Positions 8,780 through 15,625 of a DNA stretch of 64,000 nt are shown in pieces. This stretch comes from Pseudomonadota bacterium (GTDB lineage: Bacteria; Pseudomonadota; Alphaproteobacteria; Rhizobiales; Rhizobiaceae). Both the position numbers and the translations under genes were made by a program. The stretch's first letter is position 1, and every line of letters begins with the position of its first letter. The notes under the pieces were generated by a model, which worked only from the letters and a program-made list of their open reading frames with translations, was not told where the DNA came from and did not search any database. The stretch is from NCBI GenBank assembly GCA_023404095.1, contig JAEYDD010000075.1, positions 378,947-442,946 of the forward strand, read 5' to 3'.

Positions 8780-10075
8780 ATGGCAGGCACGAAAATCACA
8801 AAGCGCGTCGTGGATGCAGCGGAGCCCCGCTGTGCCCGCTACACCATATTTGACGCCGAAGTGACGGGGTTTGGCCTTCGCGTGTTCCCTTCCGGTCAGA
8901 AGTCCTATGTGTTTGAGTATCGGACGGCCGAGGGCGGTCGAACGGCTTCCAAGAAGCGCGTCACCATCGGCAAGATTGCGGACTTCACGCCAGACGAAGC
9001 GAGAAAGCGTGCCGACAAGCTGCGCTCGCTCGTGAAGGTCGGGGAAGACCCCCAGGCGGAGAAGGCGCAGAACCGCTCAGCCATCACGGTGGAGGATTTG
9101 TCCGCTGCCTTCATCAAGGAGCACGTGAAGGCCAAACGGAAGGGCAACACCATCTCGGCCTACGAGGAAATCGCAGAGCGGCACATAGTTCCGAAGCTAG
9201 GCAAGCTCAAAGCAAAGAGCGTTACCCCGGCGCAGGTTGCGAAGCTCCACTTCGACATGCGGGAAACCCCTGCGATGGCAAATAAGACTGCCGCTGTTAT
9301 CAGCTCAATGTTCTCATTTGCCTTCAAAGTGGGCTTGGTCCCGAAGGGCGAAAATCCAGCCGGTGGGCTGGAGAAGTATGAAGAGGGGAGTGTGGAGCGC
9401 TACCTTTCCACATCCGAGCTGGAACGATTAGGCGCTGCGATCCACCTCGCTGAGACCGATGGCATCCCGTGGACGATCGATCTGGAAAAGAAGACCAAGC
9501 ATTTGCGGAAAGAGGGTCGTACTACCGTCATCGGGGAGCACGCCGCCGCGGCCCTTCGGCTTTTGGTCTTCACGGGTGCTCGCCTACGCGAAATCCTTCA
9601 TCTTGAGTGGCGGCATGTCGATCTAGAGCGCGGGCTGCTGCTTCTGCCCGATTCAAAGACTGGGAAAAAGACCATTGTCTTGAACGCGCCCGCCATGGAC
9701 GTTCTCGCCAACCTCACGAAGGTGGGGAAATACGTAATAGCCGGCGACACTGCCGGGACTGACGACGAAAAGCCCCGCGCGGACTTGAAGCGCCCTTGGG
9801 AGGCGGTGCGTCGACACGCGGGACTTGAAGATGTGCGGATTCATGACCTGCGGCACAACTTCGCCAGCTTCGGGGCAGGGGGCGGCATGGGATTGCCAAT
9901 AATCGGCAAGCTGCTCGGGCATACGCAAGCAGCAACAACACAGCGTTACGCCCACCTGGACACTGATCCTGTCCGGCACGCTGCGGAGGCTATTGGTTCA
10001 AGGCTCAAGGATGCGATGGGCGGCCGGAAGGAGCGAAAAGATAACGTTGTCCCATTGAAGAAGGACGGGACCTGA
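8780..10075 (+). CDS. tyrosine integrase, P4 type
   Basis: 431 aa. The N-terminal 90 residues are the DUF4102-like arm-binding domain (TKRVVDAAEP, GFGLRVFPSGQKSYVFEYR); then a SAM-like core-binding domain; then the catalytic domain with Arg268 (TGARLREIL), His355/Arg358 (HDLRHNFAS), His381 (LLGHTQAATT) and the nucleophile Tyr390 (QRYAHL). All key residues are present. ATG 8780 is preferred over an upstream in-frame start at 8744 because the domain begins here and the upstream bases lie in the terminal repeat. It catalyses integration at tRNA-Thr. Confidence 0.95.
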   Translation: MAGTKITKRVVDAAEPRCARYTIFDAEVTGFGLRVFPSGQKSYVFEYRTAEGGRTASKKRVTIGKIADFTPDEARKRADKLRSLVKVGEDPQAEKAQNRSAITVEDLSAAFIKEHVKAKRKGNTISAYEEIAERHIVPKLGKLKAKSVTPAQVAKLHFDMRETPAMANKTAAVISSMFSFAFKVGLVPKGENPAGGLEKYEEGSVERYLSTSELERLGAAIHLAETDGIPWTIDLEKKTKHLRKEGRTTVIGEHAAAALRLLVFTGARLREILHLEWRHVDLERGLLLLPDSKTGKKTIVLNAPAMDVLANLTKVGKYVIAGDTAGTDDEKPRADLKRPWEAVRRHAGLEDVRIHDLRHNFASFGAGGGMGLPIIGKLLGHTQAATTQRYAHLDTDPVRHAAEAIGSRLKDAMGGRKERKDNVVPLKKDGT

Positions 10076-10083
10076 CAAGAGAC

Positions 10084-10140
10084 CCGCAGGGATAGGACGG
10101 CCATCCGATAAGCCGGTAAGCACCACCGGTTTCCCTGCGG
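10084..10140 (+). terminator. hairpin after integrase
   Basis: CCGCAGGGA (10084-10092) pairs with TCCCTGCGG (10132-10140), with an inner ACCGGT-type pairing. It lies nine bases past the integrase stop. There is no T-run, so it may be a factor-dependent terminator or a structured leader of the next gene. Confidence 0.45.
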
Positions 10141-10169
10141 CCAATTTTGGTGCGGCCAAGGTGCAGGCT

Positions 10170-11342
10170 ATGTCGAGATACTATCCGGCTGTCAGGCAGC
10201 CAACGATATGGGAGAAAGATGCAAAATGGCCCCGCGACAGTGCAGACGGCCGATTTGTGTTCCTGGGCAACGGTGTTCAGATCGTCGGCGCGGCTCTATT
10301 CCCGGGTGAGTGGACCGACAATGACCCGGCGCTAGCCTTTTCCGGCCGCGGCGAAGTCGTGCACGCAGAAAGAAGACGAACAAAGGAGGTCATTGACTTC
10401 ATTGGCGCAGCAATTGCTCGCAAAGAAGTTGGCTTTGCTTTGCGTCCTCATGGCGGGGGCGGTTTCAAGCTGCCCAGAGAAATGGAGGAATGGTCAAGGT
10501 TCGGAGCGGACGACTGGAACGTTGATGACTTCGGACCATTCTTCAAGTTCGCCACGCTAAGAGGTGAGGCGAAAACTGCATACGGTTCGCCAGACTGGAT
10601 TTTCGTGGAGAATGCAACATTGGCGGCTTCCATAAGCCGGCGGGTAGGCAACTTCTCTTCCGGAATGACTGGGTCGATACTGAGGGTTGCTGCCGAGATT
10701 GATGCGGACAATCAACGGCGCCTCTCGATTTTCGAGGCGACCGTTATGCTTGCCCGTTCAATGGCAAAATCATCGGAGCCGTCCACCAAGGGGGAGACGG
10801 ACCTTTTTGACATCGCCGCCAACATGTTGTTGCGAAAGCTGGCAGAGGGTGAGATTTCAGCAACGGGTTTGAATTTTGTGACAAGGCTGCGAGAGCAAAT
10901 CCCGGCAGAGTATTGGGAGGAGGCAAAGCACACCCTCATCGGATTCGGAACGCGAACGCATCACCTTCTAGAATTCCTCGATTTGGAGGATGATAACGCT
11001 GGTCCCGGTGGCAGCTTGACCCTCGCTAACTCCCAGTCGCCGGCTTGGGTCAAGATAATGATTTCCCGAGACGAGCTCTCACCAAAAGAGCCAATGGCAA
11101 ACGGCGCATTGGCCGCCACAACTGAACCGCCTCAGGCACTTCGCCGCCGTAAATCATCACCCTCTCAGGCGCAAATCGGGCAGGCGGTCGAGCAGCTTTG
11201 GCCGGATGGCAAGTTGCCCCAAAGACCAGGCGACCGAATGAAGAAGATTATTGCGCATATTGAAGCCAGAGGGGAAACCGCTCCGAGTCCGTCAAGCTTT
11301 GAACGCTACTTCCGAGAAAATACCCCAGAAGCCATCAAGTGA
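10170..11342 (+). CDS. hypothetical protein of the element
   Basis: 390 aa from ATG 10170 (GTG 10161 is an alternative). No family recognised. The N-terminal half is soluble and rich in aromatic residues. The C-terminal 60 residues (SPSQAQIGQAVEQLWPDG, then PGDRMKKIIAHIEARG) look like a small helical DNA-binding domain found at the ends of element-encoded proteins of rhizobia (recollection, unchecked). A/T-richer than the core genes. Confidence 0.75.
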   Translation: MSRYYPAVRQPTIWEKDAKWPRDSADGRFVFLGNGVQIVGAALFPGEWTDNDPALAFSGRGEVVHAERRRTKEVIDFIGAAIARKEVGFALRPHGGGGFKLPREMEEWSRFGADDWNVDDFGPFFKFATLRGEAKTAYGSPDWIFVENATLAASISRRVGNFSSGMTGSILRVAAEIDADNQRRLSIFEATVMLARSMAKSSEPSTKGETDLFDIAANMLLRKLAEGEISATGLNFVTRLREQIPAEYWEEAKHTLIGFGTRTHHLLEFLDLEDDNAGPGGSLTLANSQSPAWVKIMISRDELSPKEPMANGALAATTEPPQALRRRKSSPSQAQIGQAVEQLWPDGKLPQRPGDRMKKIIAHIEARGETAPSPSSFERYFRENTPEAIK

Positions 11343-11457
11343 TGTCACCGTCCGTCACGAACCGTCAAGACGGTATTTGACGATAACATATTGAAAAATA
11401 ACGCGCCATTCTTCCTCTCGCCGGACAACATTGCCGGTCCAAGCAAGAGGACACCAC

Positions 11458-11664
11458 ATGGCAGAACCTTCCCAACGCCCTAAGCTCCGCACCGATAAGG
11501 CCGCGGAGTATACGGGCCTCTCAGCTTCCACCCTTGAGAAGCTTCGCCTGACCGGCGGCGGCCCGGCTTACATCAAGCTCGGCAAAGTCGTCGTCTATGA
11601 CCCCACGGACCTGGAAACCTGGCTTGCTTCCAAGCGCCGCCAGTCCACGTCGGTCGCAGCTTGA
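11458..11664 (+). CDS. AlpA/excisionase-type HTH protein
   Basis: 68 aa with a MerR-like winged helix: RTDKAAEYTGLSASTLEKLR, then GPAYIKLGKVVVYDPTDLETWL. This is the helix-turn-helix_17/AlpA family, small DNA-binding proteins that often act as excisionase or integrase activator. AAGAGG before ATG 11458 sets the start. First gene of a tightly packed run of small genes. Confidence 0.9.
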   Translation: MAEPSQRPKLRTDKAAEYTGLSASTLEKLRLTGGGPAYIKLGKVVVYDPTDLETWLASKRRQSTSVAA

Positions 11665-11675
11665 TAGGTGCGGCC

Positions 11676-11879
11676 ATGACGAAAACACAAAACCCGGCTG
11701 CGCGGGGCGCAAACCGGGTTCCGGAAATCAAAGCTCTTGGCAGGGCGCTCGATCTCCAGAACCCTAGCGAAACCCTCCCCGAAAGTCCAGCGGTTCGCGC
11801 CCTCGTGCGGCGGTTCCGGCTATCCGTCTACCACGCTCGCGTTGTCTGCGAATTGGCAGGAATTGGGGGTGCAGCATGA
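11676..11879 (+). CDS. small hypothetical protein
   Basis: 67 aa from ATG 11676 (a TTG at 11661 is less likely). Basic; the C-terminal segment SPAVRALVRRFRLSVYHARV may be helical. Its stop overlaps the ATG of the next gene by four bases, so they are translationally coupled. Confidence 0.6.
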   Translation: MTKTQNPAARGANRVPEIKALGRALDLQNPSETLPESPAVRALVRRFRLSVYHARVVCELAGIGGAA

Positions 11880-12172
11880 CCCAGAAACTCATCATCACAG
11901 CCCGCATTCTTCCTGATGGCCGGGCCGTCACGGTTATCGGCCGCGATGCTTGGGCCCTCCGAAACCTTGTCGAAGCTGGCAAGGCGGGGTGCACACCGAT
12001 CGACCATCCCGGCCCCCGCTGGTCACACTACGTCTTCAAGCTGCGGGGCTTCGGTTTCGTGATCGAGACTGTCCACGAGAGCCACGGAGGTCCGTTCGCC
12101 GGTACGCATGCCCGGTACGTTCTGCGCTCGGACGTTGAGATTGTCGATGCGAGCGACAGGAGGGCTGCATGA
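11876..12172 (+). CDS. phage-type winged-helix protein
   Basis: 98 aa. The segment LVEAGKAGCTPIDHPGPRWS followed by YVFKLRGFGFVIETVHESHG is the small winged-helix domain seen in phage and prophage regulators of alphaproteobacteria. It overlaps both neighbours by four bases, which places it inside the same early operon. Confidence 0.75.
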   Translation: MTQKLIITARILPDGRAVTVIGRDAWALRNLVEAGKAGCTPIDHPGPRWSHYVFKLRGFGFVIETVHESHGGPFAGTHARYVLRSDVEIVDASDRRAA

Positions 12173-12633
12173 TGTCGAAAGCCCAATTCCTGACGAAAGC
12201 CCGCTTCCTCGGCACTGTTGACATCAAAGGTAAGCCGGTCTCGTTCTTCTCACCTCCGCATGAGGAGCCCGATTTTCTCTGGGTCGATCTGGAGGAGTTG
12301 GCGAAGGTCTTCCTTCCCGACGACGCGGCAATTCGCATGGTGAAGCACTCCCACAAGTTTGGAGTAGGGAACCGACCTACCGAAGCCGCCGCAAATGGCG
12401 ACAGGATTGTGACCATCGTTCCTCATCCGATGGCCCAAGGCTTCTGCGCGTTCATCGACCACGAGAACGGGCATGTCGAACTGAACGAAGAGGAGTGGAG
12501 CCTAGGTCCGGCCAACTTAGCCTATGTACGCGCCTTTGCTGACGCTCATAGCAAGTTCATGCCCCTAGAATTTGACGGGCTTTTCGCAGCCTATCGTAAT
12601 CAGGGCGGACCTCACTTGCGAGGTGCCGAATGA
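12169..12633 (+). CDS. hypothetical element protein
   Basis: 154 aa; start ATG 12169 or 12172. Unrecognised. KGKPVSFFSPPHEEPDFLWV and HPMAQGFCAFIDHENGHVEL suggest a compact alpha/beta fold. It overlaps the preceding and following genes by four bases each. Confidence 0.6.
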   Translation: MMSKAQFLTKARFLGTVDIKGKPVSFFSPPHEEPDFLWVDLEELAKVFLPDDAAIRMVKHSHKFGVGNRPTEAAANGDRIVTIVPHPMAQGFCAFIDHENGHVELNEEEWSLGPANLAYVRAFADAHSKFMPLEFDGLFAAYRNQGGPHLRGAE

Positions 12634-12845
12634 CCAGCCTTCCCCATAATCGTCAGACCTCCCCCGCACAGGGGGAGGCATCGCCCCAGGTTCAGACCGC
12701 CGCCGTGTGGCTTGCGGATCAGGCAGACCCGCCGCGGCTGGCCGTGCCTGTCCTGAAAGAGCGCTTCGGCCTCTCAGCTCTGGAGGCATGCCAGGCAATC
12801 GCCACGGCAGAGCGTTTCCGTACATTGCGGAGGGCTTTCGGCTAA
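12630..12845 (+). CDS. small hypothetical protein
   Basis: 71 aa. The C-terminal half (VLKERFGLSALEACQAIATA) reads as a helix-turn-helix. Stop TAA shares its last A with the ATG of the next gene, so the two are coupled. Confidence 0.6.
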   Translation: MTSLPHNRQTSPAQGEASPQVQTAAVWLADQADPPRLAVPVLKERFGLSALEACQAIATAERFRTLRRAFG

Positions 12846-13336
12846 TGCGCGAGTTCTCCAAAATCACCCCGGCCATGTGGCGCGACAAACGTTTCCGGTC
12901 GCTGCCATCGTCGGACGCCAAGCTTGCCTTCATGTTTCTGATAGCGTCCGAACATCAAAACAGTGCGGGGGCCTATCGGCTCCCCACCCTCTACGCCTGC
13001 AATGACCTCGGCTGGGACGTGGAGCGCTTCACGACCGCACGAGATGAGGTCTTGGCCTCTGGTCTGGTGGCCTTCGACTCCGAAACGGAGGAGTATTTCT
13101 GTCTCGGCTGGTTCAAGGCTAACCCTGCGATGGGTCCCAAACATGCGACCGGCGTCATGCGTCGAATTTTCGAGATCGAGAGCGACCAAATTCGAGAAGC
13201 TGCGGAGGCGGAGTTTTCAGCCTCCCAAGAAGAGAAAACTGCGGCGAAAGAAGCGCTTAGCGGAAGCGTCCACAGTCTCGACGACTACTCCGGCAGTCGC
13301 CTCACCCGTACCCGGTTCCTGCAGGGAGGGCGCTGA
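12845..13336 (+). CDS. phage replisome-organizer-like protein
   Basis: 163 aa. The N-terminal 110 residues (MREFSKITPAMWRDKRFRSL, then ARDEVLASGLVAFDSETEEY) form the winged-helix domain typical of DnaD-like phage replication initiators. Related proteins usually continue with a low-complexity charged linker and a second domain. Here the frame ends at 13336, and the expected linker (TGDKRPETETETGDKTQT) is found in another frame from 13338. The gene is therefore probably broken by a frameshift near 13250-13330. Confidence 0.7.
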   Translation: MREFSKITPAMWRDKRFRSLPSSDAKLAFMFLIASEHQNSAGAYRLPTLYACNDLGWDVERFTTARDEVLASGLVAFDSETEEYFCLGWFKANPAMGPKHATGVMRRIFEIESDQIREAAEAEFSASQEEKTAAKEALSGSVHSLDDYSGSRLTRTRFLQGGR

Positions 13337-13337
13337 A

Positions 13338-13560
13338 ATGGGATACCGTATCGATAGGGTATCGAGACTGTACCGATATACAGGAGACAAGAGACCGGAG
13401 ACAGAGACGGAGACTGGAGACAAGACCCAGACCAGAGAAAAAGACAAAGACCGTGAGAGCGTCACTCGCGCAAAAAGCCGCAACGTCGTGCCGAGCAGCG
13501 CGGAAGCCTTTGCTTTGGAGAGGGAGCAAGCATCAACGCCGAGCCCCTATCTCCCCTCAC
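13338..13560 (+). pseudogene. displaced linker of replication gene
   Basis: From ATG 13338 the frame reads a charged Thr/Glu/Lys/Asp-rich stretch, and the DNA is a near-repeat of GAGAC/GGAGAC units. It fits the linker of the preceding replication gene read in a shifted frame. Past about 13560 the reading has no protein character. Confidence 0.4.
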
Positions 13561-13568
13561 CTTCAAAG

Positions 13569-13742
13569 CTACGTTTGCTTACCAGGTTCAGGGTTCTCGT
13601 CAGGATTTGGAACCGGATCTTCATCCGGCAATTGATCGGGTTCCGGCTCTTCAACAGGAGGGCTCGGAACATCGATCGGAGGGACTTCTGGAATGGGGAA
13701 TGGCTGTTGCCCCGGTATCGGGTCGGTGGATGGCAAACTCAT
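13569..13742 (-). CDS. proline-rich small protein
   Basis: 57 aa on the opposite strand, low complexity: it begins MSLPSTDPIPGQQPFPIPEV and ends DENPEPGKQT, with Pro, Glu and Asp about half of all residues. GGAAGA lies six bases before ATG 13742 and a stop TAG is at 13569-13571. Very similar short Pro/Glu/Asp-rich proteins are widespread in rhizobia as far as I recall. The opposite frames have no coding character here. Function unknown. Confidence 0.6.
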   Translation of the reverse strand: MSLPSTDPIPGQQPFPIPEVPPIDVPSPPVEEPEPDQLPDEDPVPNPDENPEPGKQT

Positions 13743-13876
13743 GGTTTCTTCCGGTTGCTGGAGTTGGCGGCATCGAGCGGCGCGAGAGAGGCTTTGCCAG
13801 CCGGTCCATTATTGCCGGTCAAGTCCCGCCCTCAATCGTCGGCGCCGCTCAAATGCCTGCAAAGGAGAAACCCCCG

Positions 13877-14173
13877 ATGACTAGCGTTGTTCCCATGGAA
13901 GGGGTGCCAGAAGGCATAGAGCCAATGCGGATAGAGGTTGTTACAGGTACCCTCTTCAGTCTCGGCAGGGATGACCAGTGGGGCAGATCCGACCTCCTCG
14001 CCTGCACCGAAAACATGCAGGTCGTGACAGTCGAGGTTGTCTGGAGCGACGACAACCGCACCTGCGTCGCCATCGGTGACAATGTAGCCAAGCTCACAGC
14101 CCGGGCGCATATCGCGGCAATGGAATGGGATCTGCCGGTGGTCGAGCGCCGAGACACGAGGGCAATGCAATGA
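13877..14173 (+). CDS. hypothetical element protein
   Basis: 98 aa from ATG 13877, preceded by AAAGGAGAAA. MRIEVVTGTLFSLGRDDQWG and TVEVVWSDDNRTCVAIGDNV suggest a small beta domain. The longer upstream frame is not used, since the ribosome site is here. Its stop overlaps the ATG of the next gene. Confidence 0.65.
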   Translation: MTSVVPMEGVPEGIEPMRIEVVTGTLFSLGRDDQWGRSDLLACTENMQVVTVEVVWSDDNRTCVAIGDNVAKLTARAHIAAMEWDLPVVERRDTRAMQ

Positions 14174-14469
14174 CCGTCGTTCCCTTCGAGGCTCCCAAAC
14201 GCCAACGGCCGGTATTGATGCGCCAGGGAGAGACCTACTCGATCCGTCTCGCTGCCCTCCACGCCAATCGGGACGAAAAGACAATCCGGCGCTGGTGCGA
14301 ACAATACGGCATCGGCCGGCAGAGCGGTAAGAATGCTCCGATCGATGTTTCGGCTCTCGGGCTGGAAATGGTGTTGCACGGCGACTTCCAGACGCTGGAG
14401 CTTCTCAAGAGCGGCCATGACCGCCATCCCGACGTTGCGGCCTACCGTACTTTTCTCGATCTGGACTGA
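14170..14469 (+). CDS. small HTH protein
   Basis: 99 aa. LAALHANRDEKTIRRWCEQY followed by GIGRQSGKNAPIDVSAL is a helix-turn-helix (recognition helix TIRRWCEQYG), in the position where many phages carry a terminase small subunit or late regulator. Coupled to the preceding gene by ATGA. A role as activator of the ejection-gene operon just downstream is possible (inference). Confidence 0.65.
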   Translation: MTVVPFEAPKRQRPVLMRQGETYSIRLAALHANRDEKTIRRWCEQYGIGRQSGKNAPIDVSALGLEMVLHGDFQTLELLKSGHDRHPDVAAYRTFLDLD

Positions 14470-14483
14470 AAAAACCTAGAAAA

Positions 14484-14513
14484 TGTCCAACGGTGTCCAA
14501 CGGTGTCGAATGG
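14484..14513 (+). repeat. 10-bp tandem repeat, three units
   Basis: TGTCCAACGG, TGTCCAACGG and TGTCGAATGG in a row, 55 bases before the ejection operon. Could be an operator for a regulator such as the HTH protein just upstream. Confidence 0.6.
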
Positions 14514-14536
14514 CCAAGCTTTTGAATTTTAACTAG

Positions 14537-14563
14537 AATCACTCGCAATCGAACGGAGTGATT
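14537..14563 (+). promoter_or_regulatory. hairpin overlapping ribosome site
   Basis: AATCACTC (14537-14544) pairs with GAGTGATT (14556-14563). The Shine-Dalgarno GGAG at 14555-14558 lies at the 3' arm, so the hairpin could limit translation of the 14568 gene. Confidence 0.5.
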
Positions 14564-14567
14564 TGCA

Positions 14568-15623
14568 ATGGCCTTCAACTTCGATCCTCGGCTACTCGGT
14601 GCCATCGGCAAGGGCCTCATGACTGGCGACAATGCGAGTGAGCAGCTTGCAAACGCCTTTGGCGGCATTGCCGACTACCGCAAGCAGAACAAGACCATGG
14701 AAATGCTGGGGCGGGACTATCCCGAGCTTGCCCAGGCAGTCGGGGCCGGGCTCATCACCCCGACCGAAGGCTTTGGCATGGCGCTGAAGGACAGACAAGA
14801 GAGGAAGAAGGCGCAGACGCCCAACCGCAAGTTCCAGACGCTTCCGGACGGCACCTATGGCTTTGCGGACGAGACGGCCGCCACGTGGACGCCCCTCGGG
14901 AGGGCTCCGAAGGGTGGGGCAAACGGTGACGATGAGCTCGGCTTGAACCTCGTCTATGGGCAGGACGCTGATGGCAATACCGTTGGGTTCCAGCCTTCGA
15001 AGGCCGGCGGCCTCCGTCCCGTCACGCTCCCCCCCGGTGTCCGTCTCACTCCGGGTACCTCTACCGTCGACCTTGGAACATCGATCGGCATCCGCGATAA
15101 TCGCAGCGGCGATATCATTCAGCAGGTTCCGAAGGACGTTGCGGGCGCAGCGAGTGCCGGCGCAGAGGGAAAGGCCGCAGGAGAGGCCAAAGCGGCGCTC
15201 CCTGGCGCCCGGGCGATGGCCACCGAACTAGATCGGCAAATCAACTCGCTGTCCGAAGACCCATACCTTGATCGGATGGTGGGGCCTATGGATTCTCGGC
15301 TTCCGAACTGGTCCGCAAGCTCGGCACGTGTCCAAAGCAAGCTCGACCAACTTGGCGGCGGCGCATTCCTTCAGGCGCGCGACATGCTCAAGGGCGGCGG
15401 CGCCATCACGGATTTCGAGAGCAAGCGTGCCGAAGCGGCCTTTGCCCGGCTGAATACCGCACAGAACGAAGGCGATTTCCGGGAAGCGCTGGAAGATTTC
15501 CGCTATTGGGTCCAGGCGGGCGTTACGAAGCTTGAGGAAAGATCCGGCGCCGGCCAAGGAGGTGCGGGAGCGCCATCTGGCGGCCCGACCGTCAATGACC
15601 TTCTACGCAAGTACGGTGGCTGA
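14568..15623 (+). CDS. virion ejection-type protein
   Basis: 351 aa. The N-terminus (LLGAIGKGLMTGDNASEQLA, then a coiled region) and the C-terminal motif FLQARDMLKGGGAITDFESK followed by KRAEAAFARL are typical of internal/ejection proteins of podovirus-like phages infecting alphaproteobacteria. No signal peptide. It opens a run of three virion-type genes with tight spacing (two bases to the next). It would be packed in a virion and injected with DNA. The element itself lacks capsid and portal, so it would have to act in another phage's particle or be a relic. Confidence 0.7.
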   Translation: MAFNFDPRLLGAIGKGLMTGDNASEQLANAFGGIADYRKQNKTMEMLGRDYPELAQAVGAGLITPTEGFGMALKDRQERKKAQTPNRKFQTLPDGTYGFADETAATWTPLGRAPKGGANGDDELGLNLVYGQDADGNTVGFQPSKAGGLRPVTLPPGVRLTPGTSTVDLGTSIGIRDNRSGDIIQQVPKDVAGAASAGAEGKAAGEAKAALPGARAMATELDRQINSLSEDPYLDRMVGPMDSRLPNWSASSARVQSKLDQLGGGAFLQARDMLKGGGAITDFESKRAEAAFARLNTAQNEGDFREALEDFRYWVQAGVTKLEERSGAGQGGAGAPSGGPTVNDLLRKYGG

Positions 15624-15625
15624 CT

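Noticed and set aside
13382..13460. GAGAC/GGAGAC near-repeats as a possible CRISPR or satellite array
   Set aside because: Units are short, irregular and without spacers; they fit the coding linker of a replication gene.
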